A DNA stretch of 64,000 nt from GCA-002779465 sp964596535. GTDB taxonomy: Bacteria; Desulfobacterota; Desulfobacteria; Desulfobacterales; UBA2156. The translations under genes and the position numbers were made by a program. The notes under the pieces are model-generated. The model worked only from the letters and a program-made list of their open reading frames with translations. It made no database searches and was not told the origin of the DNA. Positions 20,765 to 29,852 of the stretch are shown here, in pieces. Where the stretch lies: assembly GCA_964596535.1 (NCBI GenBank), contig CAZQUR010000001.1, positions 1 through 64,000 on the forward strand, read 5' to 3'. The first letter of the stretch is position 1, and every line of letters begins with the position of its first letter.

Positions 20765-21094
20765 ATGGCGCAAGGCGTGATGGAAGTCAGCGACACCAGT
20801 TTTGAAGATGAAGTACTGCAGGCAAATCAACCCGTATTGGTGGATTTCTGGGCACCCTGGTGCGGCCCCTGCCGGGCCATATCCCCCATCGTGGAGGAAT
20901 TGGCCGGTGCATTCGGGGATCGGATCAAGTTTGCCAAGTGCAATGTGGATGATAACCCGGTGACCCCGGGAAAGTACGGAATCCGGGCGATCCCCACCCT
21001 GATTTTTTTCAAAGAAGGGACCGTCGTGGAACAAGTCACCGGAATGGTGGCCAAATCCAAGCTCGAAGATACCATCAACAAGGTCTTGTCTTAG
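20765..21094 (+). CDS. trxA: thioredoxin
   Basis: A 109-residue classical thioredoxin with active site W-C-G-P-C at about 32-36 and the cis-proline segment I-P-T-L. It reduces protein disulfides in the cytoplasm. Its neighbour rubrerythrin is transcribed away from the same 215-base region, consistent with a shared oxidative-stress role. A hairpin follows the gene at 21134-21161. Confidence 0.95.
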   Translation: MAQGVMEVSDTSFEDEVLQANQPVLVDFWAPWCGPCRAISPIVEELAGAFGDRIKFAKCNVDDNPVTPGKYGIRAIPTLIFFKEGTVVEQVTGMVAKSKLEDTINKVLS

Positions 21095-21133
21095 CCGTTT
21101 TGTTCAGCACAGCCACGGTTTTCATCGAAATAT

Positions 21134-21161
21134 CGGCGGCGGGTCTCCAGGCTCGCCGCCG
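21134..21161 (+). terminator. GC hairpin after trxA
   Basis: CGGCGGCG (21134-21141) and CGCCGCCG (21154-21161) form an 8-base stem with a 12-base loop, followed by GGGTTTAT. The T run is short, so termination may be partial. Confidence 0.45.
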
Positions 21162-21185
21162 GGGTTTATAAGGGTGTACCGACCG

Positions 21186-21842
21186 ATGAAGATGAGACGC
21201 GGGCTCATTTTTTTGCTCATTTTCCTTTTCCTGCTGATATCCGGGTGTTCCTATTTTCAGTCCAAGGAAGAAAAAACCGCCCCGGAACTGGCCAGTGAAG
21301 GGATGGACGCCTTCTCCCGGGGAAATTATAAAACAAGCATCGAACTTTTCGACAAGCTGAAAAGCTGGTACCCGTTTTCCAAGTATGCGATTCTGGCGGA
21401 ACTGAAAAAGGCGGACGCCCATTATGCGCTGAAGGAATACGAAGAGGCCATATTTGCCTATGAAGAGTTTGAAACCCTTCACCCCCAAAATGAAGCGGTA
21501 CCTTACGTGATCTATCAAATCGGACGATGCTACTATGATCAGATGGATACCGTCGATCGGGATCAAGTCCCGGCAAGAAAGGCCCTGGAAACGTTCCAAA
21601 GACTTCTGCGGCAGTTTCCCGAAGATCCGTACGCCCAAAAAGCCCGGACCCACATCAAAGAGTGTCACCGCAGCGTGGCGGAACATGAATTCCAAGTCGG
21701 TCTTTTCTACTACAAGACCCGGCATTACGAAGCGGCCAAACAGCGCTTCGTAAGCATATTGGAAAATCATCCCGACGTAGGGGTTCATCAGAAGGCCATC
21801 GCGTACATCAAACGATGTGAAGCGGTAATGGCCGAAAATTGA
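21186..21842 (+). CDS. bamD: BamD outer-membrane assembly lipoprotein
   Basis: This lipoprotein of the BAM complex helps insert beta-barrel proteins. The 218-residue protein has an N-terminal hydrophobic signal ending in lipobox L-L-I-S-G-C, then about five TPR-like helix pairs (for example Y-K-T-S-I-E-L-F-D-K-L and Y-E-E-A-I-F-A-Y-E-E-F). An in-frame GTG at 21174 and ATG at 21192 are alternatives; 21186 has a weak AAGGG site. It lies between trxA and rpmB, and I see no operon link to either. Confidence 0.9.
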   Translation: MKMRRGLIFLLIFLFLLISGCSYFQSKEEKTAPELASEGMDAFSRGNYKTSIELFDKLKSWYPFSKYAILAELKKADAHYALKEYEEAIFAYEEFETLHPQNEAVPYVIYQIGRCYYDQMDTVDRDQVPARKALETFQRLLRQFPEDPYAQKARTHIKECHRSVAEHEFQVGLFYYKTRHYEAAKQRFVSILENHPDVGVHQKAIAYIKRCEAVMAEN

Positions 21843-21861
21843 CTTTCCCCCAGCGAATGCC

Positions 21862-21890
21862 TTTACTTTTAAAAAAGAATCGGATAAATT
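21862..21890 (+). promoter_or_regulatory. promoter candidate for rpmB
   Basis: TTTACT (21862-21867) and TAAATT (21885-21890) are 17 bases apart in an A/T-rich tract about 50 bases before the rpmB ATG. A small GGGGCG/CGCCC hairpin lies in the leader between them and the binding site. Confidence 0.5.
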
Positions 21891-21938
21891 AAAAAGGTTT
21901 GTACCAAGGGGCGTTTCGCCCTCTGAAGGAGAGATACG

Positions 21939-22130
21939 ATGTCACGGATTTGTGAAATATGCGGCAAGCGTCCCATGGTGGGGAATCATATCAGCCATGC
22001 GCACAATGTCACCAAGCGGCGGTTTAATCCCAACCTTCAACGGGTCCGCACCCTGAAAGACGGGACGGTGAAGCGCCTGACGGTCTGCACCCAGTGCATT
22101 AAATCGGGGCGCGTGGTGAAGGTCGCCTAG
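21939..22130 (+). CDS. rpmB: 50S ribosomal protein L28
   Basis: A 63-residue L28 with the conserved N-H-I-S-H-A-H-N-V-T-K-R-R-F start region. Two cysteine pairs, C-E-I-C near the N-terminus and C-T-Q-C near the C-terminus, mark the zinc-binding form. GAAGGAG precedes the ATG. Its stop overlaps the convergent rel stop by 4 bases. Confidence 0.96.
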   Translation: MSRICEICGKRPMVGNHISHAHNVTKRRFNPNLQRVRTLKDGTVKRLTVCTQCIKSGRVVKVA

Positions 22131-24277
22131 CGGCCGATGCGGACCACTTCCTGAACGTTTTTAATTCTCCGAATGTCCGCCAGCACCCGGTCCAGGTGCG
22201 TGGTGTTTTCCACACTGATGGTGAAGAAACTGGTGACCGTTTCATCGGCATTTCGGTTATCGGTTCTTGCGCTTAAAATATTGGCGGCGTTCTTGCTGAT
22301 ATTGGCGGCAAGATCCGCCAAAAGACCTACTCGATCGAGTGCGCGTACCCGGATCTTTACCGGAAAAGTTTCGATGATTTCCGGCGCCCACTCCACTTCA
22401 ATCTGACGTTCCGGATTCATTTTGAGGGCGTTGATACACTGTGTACGGTGGATGGTGACGCCGTATCCCCGCGTGATATAACCGGTAACGGCATCCCCGC
22501 GCACGGGCCGGCAGCACTTTGCAAACCGGACCAGGATGTCGTCCACGCCCTTGACGACCACACCCCCCTTGGGTTTCTTTCTCTCCCTTTTCTCGGCGCC
22601 CTTCGTCAAAAGGGCATCTTCCTCTGCTTCGGGTTTCGGTAAAAATTTCCGTACCACCTGAAGCGGTGTGATCTTTCCGTATCCCACACTGGCGATTAAA
22701 TCTTCCAGGGATTTCAGTCCGAACTCCCCCACCACCGTTTTCATGGCCGGAGATTTGCTTTTTTCGGAAAAATTAAGACGATATTTTCGAAAGGCTTTTT
22801 CACACATCTCCCGGCCCAGGGAGAGACTGCGTTCCTTTTCCTGCGCCTTGATCCATTGCCGGATTTTGGCCCGGGCCTTCACGGTTTTGGTGTAATTGAG
22901 CCAGTCCTTGCTGGGGTGATGCCCCTTGGTGGTGATGACCTCCACGATGTTTCCGGTTTCCAACTCATGTTTCAAGGAGACCATACGGCCGTTGACTTTG
23001 GCTCCCGTGCACTGATTCCCCACCTCGGTGTGGATCAGGTAGGCGAAATCGATGGGGGTGGCGCCTTTGGGAAGGGACTTGATCTCCCCCCGGGGCGTGA
23101 AGACATAAATTTCATCCGGGAAGAGATCGATGCGGACATTTTCCAAAAATTCACTGGGGTCCCTGAAATTTTCCTGATTTTCCACCAGGTTTTGTATCCA
23201 GGAGAAGCGCTTGAGGATGGTTTCATCCATCTTTTTCCCTTCTTTATACCCCCAGTGCGCTGCGATGCCGGACTTGGCCACCCGGTCCATTTCCCATGTC
23301 CGGATCTGGATTTCCACGCGTTCGCCGTAGGGACCGATGACGGTGGTGTGCAGGGACTGGTACATGTTGGGCTTGGGAACGGCGATGTAATCCTTGAACT
23401 TGGCGGCGATGGGTTTCCACATGGAATGCAAAATCCCCAGGGCTTCATAACATTGGGGGATGGTGGAAAGGATGATCCGAAAGGCGATGACGTCGTAAAT
23501 CTCTTCGAAAGAAAGGTCCTGGCGGATCATCTTCTGATAGATGCTGTAGATGTGTTTGTATCTTCCCAGGACCTCGCATTTCAATTGCGACGCCTCCATT
23601 TTTTTCTGAATGAGGGTTTTCACCGTCTCGATGTATTTCTCGGATTCCTGGCGCCCTTGCTTCAGACGGCTGAGGATCTTGGAGTACTCCCCGTAATTCA
23701 GGTTCATGAAGGCGATATCCTCCAGTTCCTTCTTGACCCAATAGATGCCCAGGCGCCCGGCGATGGGGGCGTATATATCGAGGGTCTCTTGGGCAATCTC
23801 CTTCCGCTTGGCGGATTTGTGATACTGGAGGGTCCGCATGTTGTGAAGGCGGTCGGCCAGTTTGATCAAAATGACCCGGATATCGTCGGCCATGGCCAAT
23901 ATCATTTTCCGGATGCTTTCCGCCTGCCGGGCCTGGGCGCTGCTGAAGGGGAGTACGCTGAGCTTGGTGACTCCCGATACGATGTGGGCCACTTCTTTCC
24001 CGAACATGGATTTTAAATCTTCCGGGGTGACCTGGGTGGCTTCTGCATCTTCGATGACATCGTGGAGTAGGCCGGCCGCGATGCTGGTGCTGTCGAGATT
24101 CATGTCCGCAAGAATTTTGGCGACTTCCAGGGGGTGGCTCAAGTAGGGTTCGCCGGACAGCCGCACCTGGCCCTGGTGGACCCGGGCGGAGTAAATGTAG
24201 GCGCGGTTGATGATGTCGATATCCGCATCGGGATTGACGTCAAGGGCCCTGTCGATGATATCGTTGATTCGAATCAT
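22127..24277 (-). CDS. rel: RelA/SpoT bifunctional (p)ppGpp synthetase/hydrolase
   Basis: This enzyme makes and degrades the stringent-response alarmone. The 716-residue protein keeps the hydrolase HD motif (L-L-H-D-V-I-E-D) and a synthetase domain (Y-Q-S-L-H-T-T-V and the following G-P-Y-G). TGS and C-terminal ACT domains are also present, so both activities are likely. ATG 24277 is the start I prefer; an in-frame TTG at 24289 adds four residues. It is downstream of proS on the same strand, separated by the inverted repeat at 24331-24397. Confidence 0.93.
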   Translation of the reverse strand: MIRINDIIDRALDVNPDADIDIINRAYIYSARVHQGQVRLSGEPYLSHPLEVAKILADMNLDSTSIAAGLLHDVIEDAEATQVTPEDLKSMFGKEVAHIVSGVTKLSVLPFSSAQARQAESIRKMILAMADDIRVILIKLADRLHNMRTLQYHKSAKRKEIAQETLDIYAPIAGRLGIYWVKKELEDIAFMNLNYGEYSKILSRLKQGRQESEKYIETVKTLIQKKMEASQLKCEVLGRYKHIYSIYQKMIRQDLSFEEIYDVIAFRIILSTIPQCYEALGILHSMWKPIAAKFKDYIAVPKPNMYQSLHTTVIGPYGERVEIQIRTWEMDRVAKSGIAAHWGYKEGKKMDETILKRFSWIQNLVENQENFRDPSEFLENVRIDLFPDEIYVFTPRGEIKSLPKGATPIDFAYLIHTEVGNQCTGAKVNGRMVSLKHELETGNIVEVITTKGHHPSKDWLNYTKTVKARAKIRQWIKAQEKERSLSLGREMCEKAFRKYRLNFSEKSKSPAMKTVVGEFGLKSLEDLIASVGYGKITPLQVVRKFLPKPEAEEDALLTKGAEKRERKKPKGGVVVKGVDDILVRFAKCCRPVRGDAVTGYITRGYGVTIHRTQCINALKMNPERQIEVEWAPEIIETFPVKIRVRALDRVGLLADLAANISKNAANILSARTDNRNADETVTSFFTISVENTTHLDRVLADIRRIKNVQEVVRIGR

Positions 24278-24330
24278 ACCGGAGAACAATACCTATGCGG
24301 AGATGGACGTGCCGTCTTCTTCGTCCGTTT

Positions 24331-24397
24331 ACCCCAACGTTGCAAAAGCCGGACGGCTTCAGAATTATTCGCCATGTTTTTAATGCAACGTTGGGGT
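24331..24397. repeat. 14-bp inverted repeat with nested hairpin between proS and rel
   Basis: ACCCCAACGTTGCA (24331-24344) and its exact reverse complement (24384-24397) flank 39 bases. Inside, AAGCC and GGCTT form a second hairpin around GGAC. One arm abuts the proS stop codon directly. It may end or attenuate proS transcription, or be a small mobile repeat. Confidence 0.7.
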
Positions 24398-25918
24398 TTA
24401 ATAGGCCTTAGCGAAGACCACCCGTTCGGTGCTGGCATTGCCGCAGCAGATGCAGGAACCGTTTTCGTGCCCGGCGTCAAGGGGGATACACCGAATGGTA
24501 ACCCCCAGGTCTTCTTTGATTTTGGCTTCACAGTCCTGGGAACCGCACCAATGGGAAAATGCGAATCCTCCGTGAATCTCCGGAGGGTCCGTATTCTTGG
24601 ACGTGAAAAATGCATAAAAGCCGTCGCGGTCATCCAGCGTGATGGTATGGGCTTTCCGGTGGGCCATGGCCCGTTCATAGAGATTCTTTTGAATCTCGTC
24701 TAAAATCCGGTGGATTTCACCGATGAAGGCCTCCCGCTTGAGGGAGACTTTATCCGTATTCCCCTTGTCCCGCCGACCCAGGTACACGGCGTTCTGGGCG
24801 ATGTCCCGGGGCCCGATCTCCACCCTTAACGGAATGCCTTTCTTGATCCAGTCCCAATTCCGGGCCCCGCCCGTGTCCCGCGCATCGATTTGGATGCGCA
24901 AAGGGGCGTCATGATATGGGACATCCTGAAGTTCCCGGGCCAGGGTTGCCGCATAACTCATGACCTCGGCTTTTTCTTTATCGGAGCGGTAGATGGGAAG
25001 GAGCACCGCATGGGCCGAGGCCACCCGTGGGGGGAGGATGATGCCGTTGTCGTCGCCGTGGGTCATGATGAGCCCGCCGATCATCCGGGTGGAAGACCCC
25101 CACGAGGTGGTCCAGGCATATTCTTCTTTTTCTTCGGCGCTTTGGAAGGTAATACCGGACGCCCGGGCGAAGTTTTGCCCCAGAAAGTGGGAGGTGCCGG
25201 CCTGAAGGGCTTTTCGATCCTGCATCATCGATTCGATGGAAAAGGTGTCCACGGCTCCGGGAAAGCGTTCCAAAGCGCTCTTCCGGCCCTTGATCACCGG
25301 CATGGCCAGGTATTCTTCGGCCAGACGGGCGTAAATATCGAGCATCAAGAAAGTCCGCTCGATAGCTTCTTCCGCCGAGGCGTGGGCGGTGTGCCCTTCC
25401 TGCCATAAAAACTCACTGGTCCTCAAAAAGATGCGGGTTCTCAGCTCCCATCGAACCACATTGGCCCACTGATTGATCAGGATCGGAAGATCCCGGTAGC
25501 TGGAAATCCACCGGGAAAAGGAGTCTCCGATGATCGTCTCCGACGTGGGGCGAACCACCAGGGGTTCCTGCAGCAACCCTGCCGGGACCAGGCCGCCGTC
25601 CGGTCCCTTCTCCAGGCGATGATGCGTCACCACGGCGCATTCCTTGGCGAACCCTTCCACGTGCTCGGCTTCTTTTTCAAGGAAGGACAAGGGGATGAAC
25701 AAGGGGAAATAGGCGTTTTGGACGCCGGTAGCCTTGAACATGGCATCCAGGGCGCCCATGATGTTCTCCCACAGGGCATATCCCCAGGGGCGGATGACCA
25801 TGCATCCACGGACCGCCGACCGCTCGGCCAGATCGGAGGCCTTGATCACCTGCTGATACCATTCCGGGTAGTCTTCTTCTCGGGTGGGAGAAATCGCCGT
25901 CTCTCCACGCTTTTTCAT
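24398..25918 (-). CDS. proS: prolyl-tRNA synthetase, short archaeal/eukaryotic type
   Basis: This enzyme charges tRNA-Pro. The 506-residue protein lacks the large editing insertion of the usual bacterial ProS and matches the shorter ProS type. It has the class II segments V-R-P-T-S-E-T, F-L-W-Q-E-G-H-T-A-H and a C-terminal extension with a Cys pair, I-C-C-G. Its ATG overlaps the ispG stop as ATGA, so the two are co-transcribed. Confidence 0.93.
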   Translation of the reverse strand: MKKRGETAISPTREEDYPEWYQQVIKASDLAERSAVRGCMVIRPWGYALWENIMGALDAMFKATGVQNAYFPLFIPLSFLEKEAEHVEGFAKECAVVTHHRLEKGPDGGLVPAGLLQEPLVVRPTSETIIGDSFSRWISSYRDLPILINQWANVVRWELRTRIFLRTSEFLWQEGHTAHASAEEAIERTFLMLDIYARLAEEYLAMPVIKGRKSALERFPGAVDTFSIESMMQDRKALQAGTSHFLGQNFARASGITFQSAEEKEEYAWTTSWGSSTRMIGGLIMTHGDDNGIILPPRVASAHAVLLPIYRSDKEKAEVMSYAATLARELQDVPYHDAPLRIQIDARDTGGARNWDWIKKGIPLRVEIGPRDIAQNAVYLGRRDKGNTDKVSLKREAFIGEIHRILDEIQKNLYERAMAHRKAHTITLDDRDGFYAFFTSKNTDPPEIHGGFAFSHWCGSQDCEAKIKEDLGVTIRCIPLDAGHENGSCICCGNASTERVVFAKAY

Positions 25919-27006
25919 AGAGTCGCTTCCTTCCGTTTTTTTTCGAACCGTTGTATTTCTTCCATCAATACCGCCACCAGGCGTTCTTGGGGGAATTTTT
26001 TAACGACTTTGCCTTTTCGGAAGAGAACGCCCGTGCCTTTGCCCCCCGCAACACCGATATCCGCTTCCCGGGCTTCCCCCGGACCGTTGACCACACACCC
26101 CATCACCGCCAGCTTGACGGGGACCGGATTTTTCCACAGGGCTTTTTCCACACGCTCCACGATGCCGAACAGATCGATGTCGCAACGCCCGCAGGTGGGG
26201 CAGGAAATAATTTCCGGACCGTACCGGCGGATATGCAGTGCGTTCAGGATTTCATACCCCACCCGGACTTCTTCCACCGGATCCCGGGTCAGAGAGACCC
26301 GCAGGGTGTCGCCGATGCCTTCGGCCAGCAGCATCCCGATCCCAAGGGCGGATTTGACGATCCCCGAAAAGAGCGACCCCGCCTCCGTGACACCCACGTG
26401 CAACGGGTGATCGGTTTGCGCGGAAAGAAGACGATAGGCGGCAAGGGTCCGGGGGACATCCGAGGCCTTCAGGGAGATTTTAATCTGTTTGAAACCCAAA
26501 TCCTCCAGCATCCGGACGTGCCGTAAGGCGCTTTCCACCATTCCCTCCGGTGTGGCCCCTTGATGTTTTTTGAGGATCGCTTTTTCCAGGGATCCCGCGT
26601 TGATGCCGATGCGGATGGGGATTCCCCGCTCCCGGGCGCAATCCACCACCGTCTTGACCCTTTTTTTGCCCCCGATATTCCCCGGATTGATCCGCAGCCC
26701 GTCGGCCCCGGCTTCGGCGGCCGCCAGGGCCAGCCGGAAATCGAAATGGATGTCCGCAATCAAGGGGATGGTGGTTTTTTTTTTGATGATGCGAAGGGCG
26801 GTGGCCGCCGCCATGTCGGGGACAGCGAGGCGGACGATTTCGCATCCCGCCTTTTCGAGGCGTCGGATCTGGGATACCGTGGCACGGATGTCATGGGTGG
26901 GGGTGTTGGTCATGGATTGCACCGAAATCGGTGCATCTCCCCCGATTTTGACATTCCCCACCGTGATCTGTCGAGTCGGTTTCCGGGAAGCTTGAAAGGC
27001 TTTCAA
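25915..27006 (-). CDS. ispG: 4-hydroxy-3-methylbut-2-en-1-yl diphosphate synthase
   Basis: IspG (GcpE) is the [4Fe-4S] enzyme of the MEP isoprenoid pathway. The 363-residue protein begins with the family's V-G-N-V-K-I-G-G-D-A-P-I-S-V-Q-S-M-T-N-T and has the cluster cysteines in S-C-P-T-C-G-R-C and the later G-C-V-V-N-G-P-G-E motif. Start is TTG 27006, because an in-frame TAA sits just three codons upstream and no ATG occurs before the conserved core. No good binding site is seen. Confidence 0.95.
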   Translation of the reverse strand: MKAFQASRKPTRQITVGNVKIGGDAPISVQSMTNTPTHDIRATVSQIRRLEKAGCEIVRLAVPDMAAATALRIIKKKTTIPLIADIHFDFRLALAAAEAGADGLRINPGNIGGKKRVKTVVDCARERGIPIRIGINAGSLEKAILKKHQGATPEGMVESALRHVRMLEDLGFKQIKISLKASDVPRTLAAYRLLSAQTDHPLHVGVTEAGSLFSGIVKSALGIGMLLAEGIGDTLRVSLTRDPVEEVRVGYEILNALHIRRYGPEIISCPTCGRCDIDLFGIVERVEKALWKNPVPVKLAVMGCVVNGPGEAREADIGVAGGKGTGVLFRKGKVVKKFPQERLVAVLMEEIQRFEKKRKEATL

Positions 27007-27066
27007 TCTGGCTTACGCTTTCTCTTCAACGTCGGCGCTGAGGCCGAAAGGATCCGTTTCTTTTAA

Positions 27067-27095
27067 TTTATAATGGAATTCAGTCTGAAATACAA
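27067..27095 (-). promoter_or_regulatory. sigma70-type promoter for ispG-proS
   Basis: On the minus strand TTGTAT (27090-27095) and TATAAA (27067-27072) are 17 bases apart, about 60 bases before the ispG start. Confidence 0.55.
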
Positions 27096-27256
27096 CCAAT
27101 TCCTCCAAAGGGTTTCGATTTCATCACGCATGATAAACCCATAAAAAATCTGTTGCGCGTTCAACATCCTTGAAGCCGAAGCACAATTCTGATAAAGCCC
27201 GAACAGGTGGGCCTCTTGCCCCACACGCGCATAACAGCCTGAAACAGGAGGAGAAT

Positions 27257-27694
27257 ATGGCCACGCAAGAAAAAAAGGGTTTTGCCGCCAAGCACCCTGA
27301 AAACACGATGCCGGACGCATCCATCAAAGCCGGGATCGAAAAACGACTCAAGGGAAAAGATCAACTCCCGTGTGCCGTGGCCTTTGCCGTGGCAAAGGAG
27401 ACGGCGCAAACCCCCAAAGAAGTGGGACAAACGGCGGATCTCATGGGAATCCGATTGTCGAAATGCCAGCTGGGGCTGTTCGGGTATTCACCCGAAAAGA
27501 AAATTGTTCAACCGGCGGAAAGCATCGAACCTTCCCTGAACGAGGCGATTACCCGGGCGCTGACCAAGGGGAGACTTTCCTGTGAATCGGCCTGGCGGAT
27601 CGCCGATGCCCTCGAGGTTTCGAAAATGGCGGTCAGCGCCGCCTGCGAAGCCATGAACATCAAGATCACCGCATGCCAACTTGGGGCGTTTTAA
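27257..27694 (+). CDS. protein with two Cys-containing HTH-like repeats
   Basis: A 145-residue soluble protein made of two related halves (about 22-75 and 92-145). Each half has an L-x-C near its start, a helix-turn-helix-like middle (A-K-E-T-A-Q-T-P-K-E-V-G-Q-T-A-D-L-M in the first), and ends in C-Q-L-G-x-F. The cysteines fall at 39 and 70, then 109 and 140. I have seen the C-Q-L-G-F ending in proteins of this lineage but cannot name the family. DNA binding or metal/redox sensing are guesses. A strong AGGAGG site lies before ATG 27257. Confidence 0.75.
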   Translation: MATQEKKGFAAKHPENTMPDASIKAGIEKRLKGKDQLPCAVAFAVAKETAQTPKEVGQTADLMGIRLSKCQLGLFGYSPEKKIVQPAESIEPSLNEAITRALTKGRLSCESAWRIADALEVSKMAVSAACEAMNIKITACQLGAF

Positions 27695-27732
27695 AGTCCC
27701 GGCAAAACAACCGCTCCCCGGGCGTCTCCGGG

Positions 27733-29118
27733 ATGCGGAAAAGCCGGACGGAAAAGGGGTTCCCCTTTCTTTTGGGGCTGCTTTTTTTTCTTTTTTCGTG
27801 CACCCCCCAGAGTCCCGGCACCGACTTGCAGCGGATTCTTCAAAAGGGCGAAATTAGGGTGATCACCCGGAACAACGCCCACTGTTATTATTTTTACCGG
27901 GACCAACCCATGGGTTTCGAATACGAACTGTCCCGGGCCTTTGCCGATTTTTTAGGTGTGAAATTGAAGGTGGAAGTGGCCCATCGGTGGGAACAGATGA
28001 TCCCGGACCTTTTAAAAGGCCGGGGAGATCTCATTGCGGCTAGTCTGACCGTTACGCCCTCCCGGAAACGCAAGGTGGCCTTTTCCGAACCCTATATGGA
28101 AATCCGCCAGCGCCTCATTGTCCATCACACCAATCGATCGATTCAACTGGAATACGACCTTTCGGGGCAAACGGTGGTTGTCCGGAAAGGGACTTCCTAC
28201 CAGGAACGGCTGGAAGCCCTTCGCGCAAAGGGAATCAACGTGGATATTCGTCTTATCGAAGATATTCCCACCGAAGAATTGATCCGCCGGGTGGCGGAAG
28301 GCGCCATTCCGGTCACCATCGCGGACAGCCACATCGCCAAGTTGAACCGGCGGTATTATCCGAAGGCCGTTATTTCCGGACCCATCAGCCACAAAGAATA
28401 TCTGGGCTGGGCGGTCCATCCGGATGCCCATGACCTGCTGGAACGGATCAACGCTTTTTTCGCCGTCGTTTTCAAAAACGGACGCTTTGAACAAATTTAC
28501 AATCGATATTATGCGGACGTGGATGCCTTCGATTACATGGATCTGAAAGATTTCCATCGCCGCATGAAAACCCATCTCCCGCAGTATCAGGAAACCATTG
28601 AAGCGGCGGCACAAACGCATGGGTTGGATTGGCGGTTGATCGCTGCCCAGGTGTACCAGGAGTCGCGCTTTGAGCCGGAAGCCCGCAGCCCCCAGGATGC
28701 CCATGGACTGATGCAGCTGATTCCGGCGTCCGCAAAGCGTTACGGGGTCGAGAACCTCTTGAATCCCGAAGAGAATATCCGTGCCGGAGTGAAGCTGTTA
28801 AAGGATCTTTATCAACGATACCCGGATGCGGATGCTCCGGACCGGATTCGAATGGCCCTTGCGGCCTACAACGCCGGCGCCGGGCACATCCAAGACGGCA
28901 GATATCTGGCCAAGCGGATGGGCCTCAACCCCGACCGCTGGAGCGCATTGGTGCGGACACTCCCCCTGTTGAGCTACCAGAAATACTACCGGGATGCCCG
29001 TTACGGCTACTGCCGTGGCAGTGAAACCGTTCAGTACGTGCAGCGGGTCATGATTTATTATGACATTTTAAAACGCACCGCCCTGGAATATGAAGTGGCG
29101 CCATCCACCGGCCTTTGA
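27733..29118 (+). CDS. mltF: MltF-like lytic transglycosylase with periplasmic solute-binding domain
   Basis: This protein cleaves peptidoglycan in the periplasm. From ATG 27733 it has 461 residues: a lipoprotein-like signal ending in F-S-C, an SBP_bac_3 domain (about 30-270) and a C-terminal SLT domain. The SLT part has catalytic Glu in Q-E-S-R-F, then A-H-G-L-M-Q-L-I-P and A-A-Y-N-A-G. Longer readings reach ATG 27673 inside the preceding gene. No strong binding site is visible at either start. A repeat element begins at its stop codon. Confidence 0.88.
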   Translation: MRKSRTEKGFPFLLGLLFFLFSCTPQSPGTDLQRILQKGEIRVITRNNAHCYYFYRDQPMGFEYELSRAFADFLGVKLKVEVAHRWEQMIPDLLKGRGDLIAASLTVTPSRKRKVAFSEPYMEIRQRLIVHHTNRSIQLEYDLSGQTVVVRKGTSYQERLEALRAKGINVDIRLIEDIPTEELIRRVAEGAIPVTIADSHIAKLNRRYYPKAVISGPISHKEYLGWAVHPDAHDLLERINAFFAVVFKNGRFEQIYNRYYADVDAFDYMDLKDFHRRMKTHLPQYQETIEAAAQTHGLDWRLIAAQVYQESRFEPEARSPQDAHGLMQLIPASAKRYGVENLLNPEENIRAGVKLLKDLYQRYPDADAPDRIRMALAAYNAGAGHIQDGRYLAKRMGLNPDRWSALVRTLPLLSYQKYYRDARYGYCRGSETVQYVQRVMIYYDILKRTALEYEVAPSTGL

Positions 29119-29165
29119 CCGGAACGCTTCCCGCAAGCCCCGCTTTTTAAGGCGGGGGCTCCACA
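29117..29165. repeat. dispersed GC hairpin element, copy A
   Basis: It begins on the mltF stop codon. The first 20 bases nearly match those at 59949, which also begin on a stop codon. AGCCCCGC (29136-29143) pairs with the G-rich arm at 29152-29160, and GGCTCC follows. See the fuller copy at 59948-60058. Confidence 0.6.
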
Positions 29166-29204
29166 GAGACTGCGGGCAAAAAGGTGTTTACCGCTACGAG
29201 AAGA

Positions 29205-29852
29205 CTATCGGAGAGCGGCGAAGGGATTCGTTCGCTTTTCGACACCGATGGTGGTTTCCGGTCCGTGCCCGCACATGACCCGGACGGAATCCGGGAGTTG
29301 AAACAGCTTGGTTTGAATGGCGGAGATGAGGGTGCCGTAATCCCCCCCGGGAAAGTCGGTACGGCCGATGGACCCGGCAAAGAGGGTGTCGCCCACGAAA
29401 ACCACGCCGTCGGTGTAAAGGGAAATTCCGCCCGGGGTGTGGCCGGGGGTATGGAGGACCTTGAGGTTTACCTCTCCGAAGGTGATGATATCTCCTTCAT
29501 TAAGGGTCCGATCCGGGGCCGGGGAATCATCGGCGGAAAGGCCCCAGCGGGATGCGCTGGCGGCGAGTTGCCCCAGCATCGGGACATCCAGGGGATGGAT
29601 CAGGATTTCGGCGCCGGTGGCGCCTTTGAGCCTTTTATTGCCCCCCACGTGATCGAAATGACCGTGGGTATTGATGATGTACTTCAATGTCAGGCTGGAT
29701 CGGGCCAAGGCGAGCAATATTTTATCGGTTTCGTCCCCCGGATCGATGACCGACGCCTCCTTGGTCTCTTGGCACCCCACGATGAAACAATTGGCCATGA
29801 TGGGGCCCACAGTCAGCTTGTTTAGGATCAGAGAATCTTGTCTATGCTTCAT
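29205..29852 (-). CDS. MBL-fold metallo-hydrolase (glyoxalase II-like)
   Basis: A 215-residue metallo-beta-lactamase fold protein with metal site T-H-G-H-F-D-H-V-G and later His/Asp ligands in H-T-P-G-H-T-P-G and V-G-D-T-L-F. It resembles hydroxyacylglutathione hydrolase-like proteins; the true substrate is unknown. Its ATG lies inside nusB (11-base overlap) behind GAGGAGG, so it is the last gene of the riboflavin-nusB unit. Confidence 0.85.
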   Translation of the reverse strand: MKHRQDSLILNKLTVGPIMANCFIVGCQETKEASVIDPGDETDKILLALARSSLTLKYIINTHGHFDHVGGNKRLKGATGAEILIHPLDVPMLGQLAASASRWGLSADDSPAPDRTLNEGDIITFGEVNLKVLHTPGHTPGGISLYTDGVVFVGDTLFAGSIGRTDFPGGDYGTLISAIQTKLFQLPDSVRVMCGHGPETTIGVEKRTNPFAALR

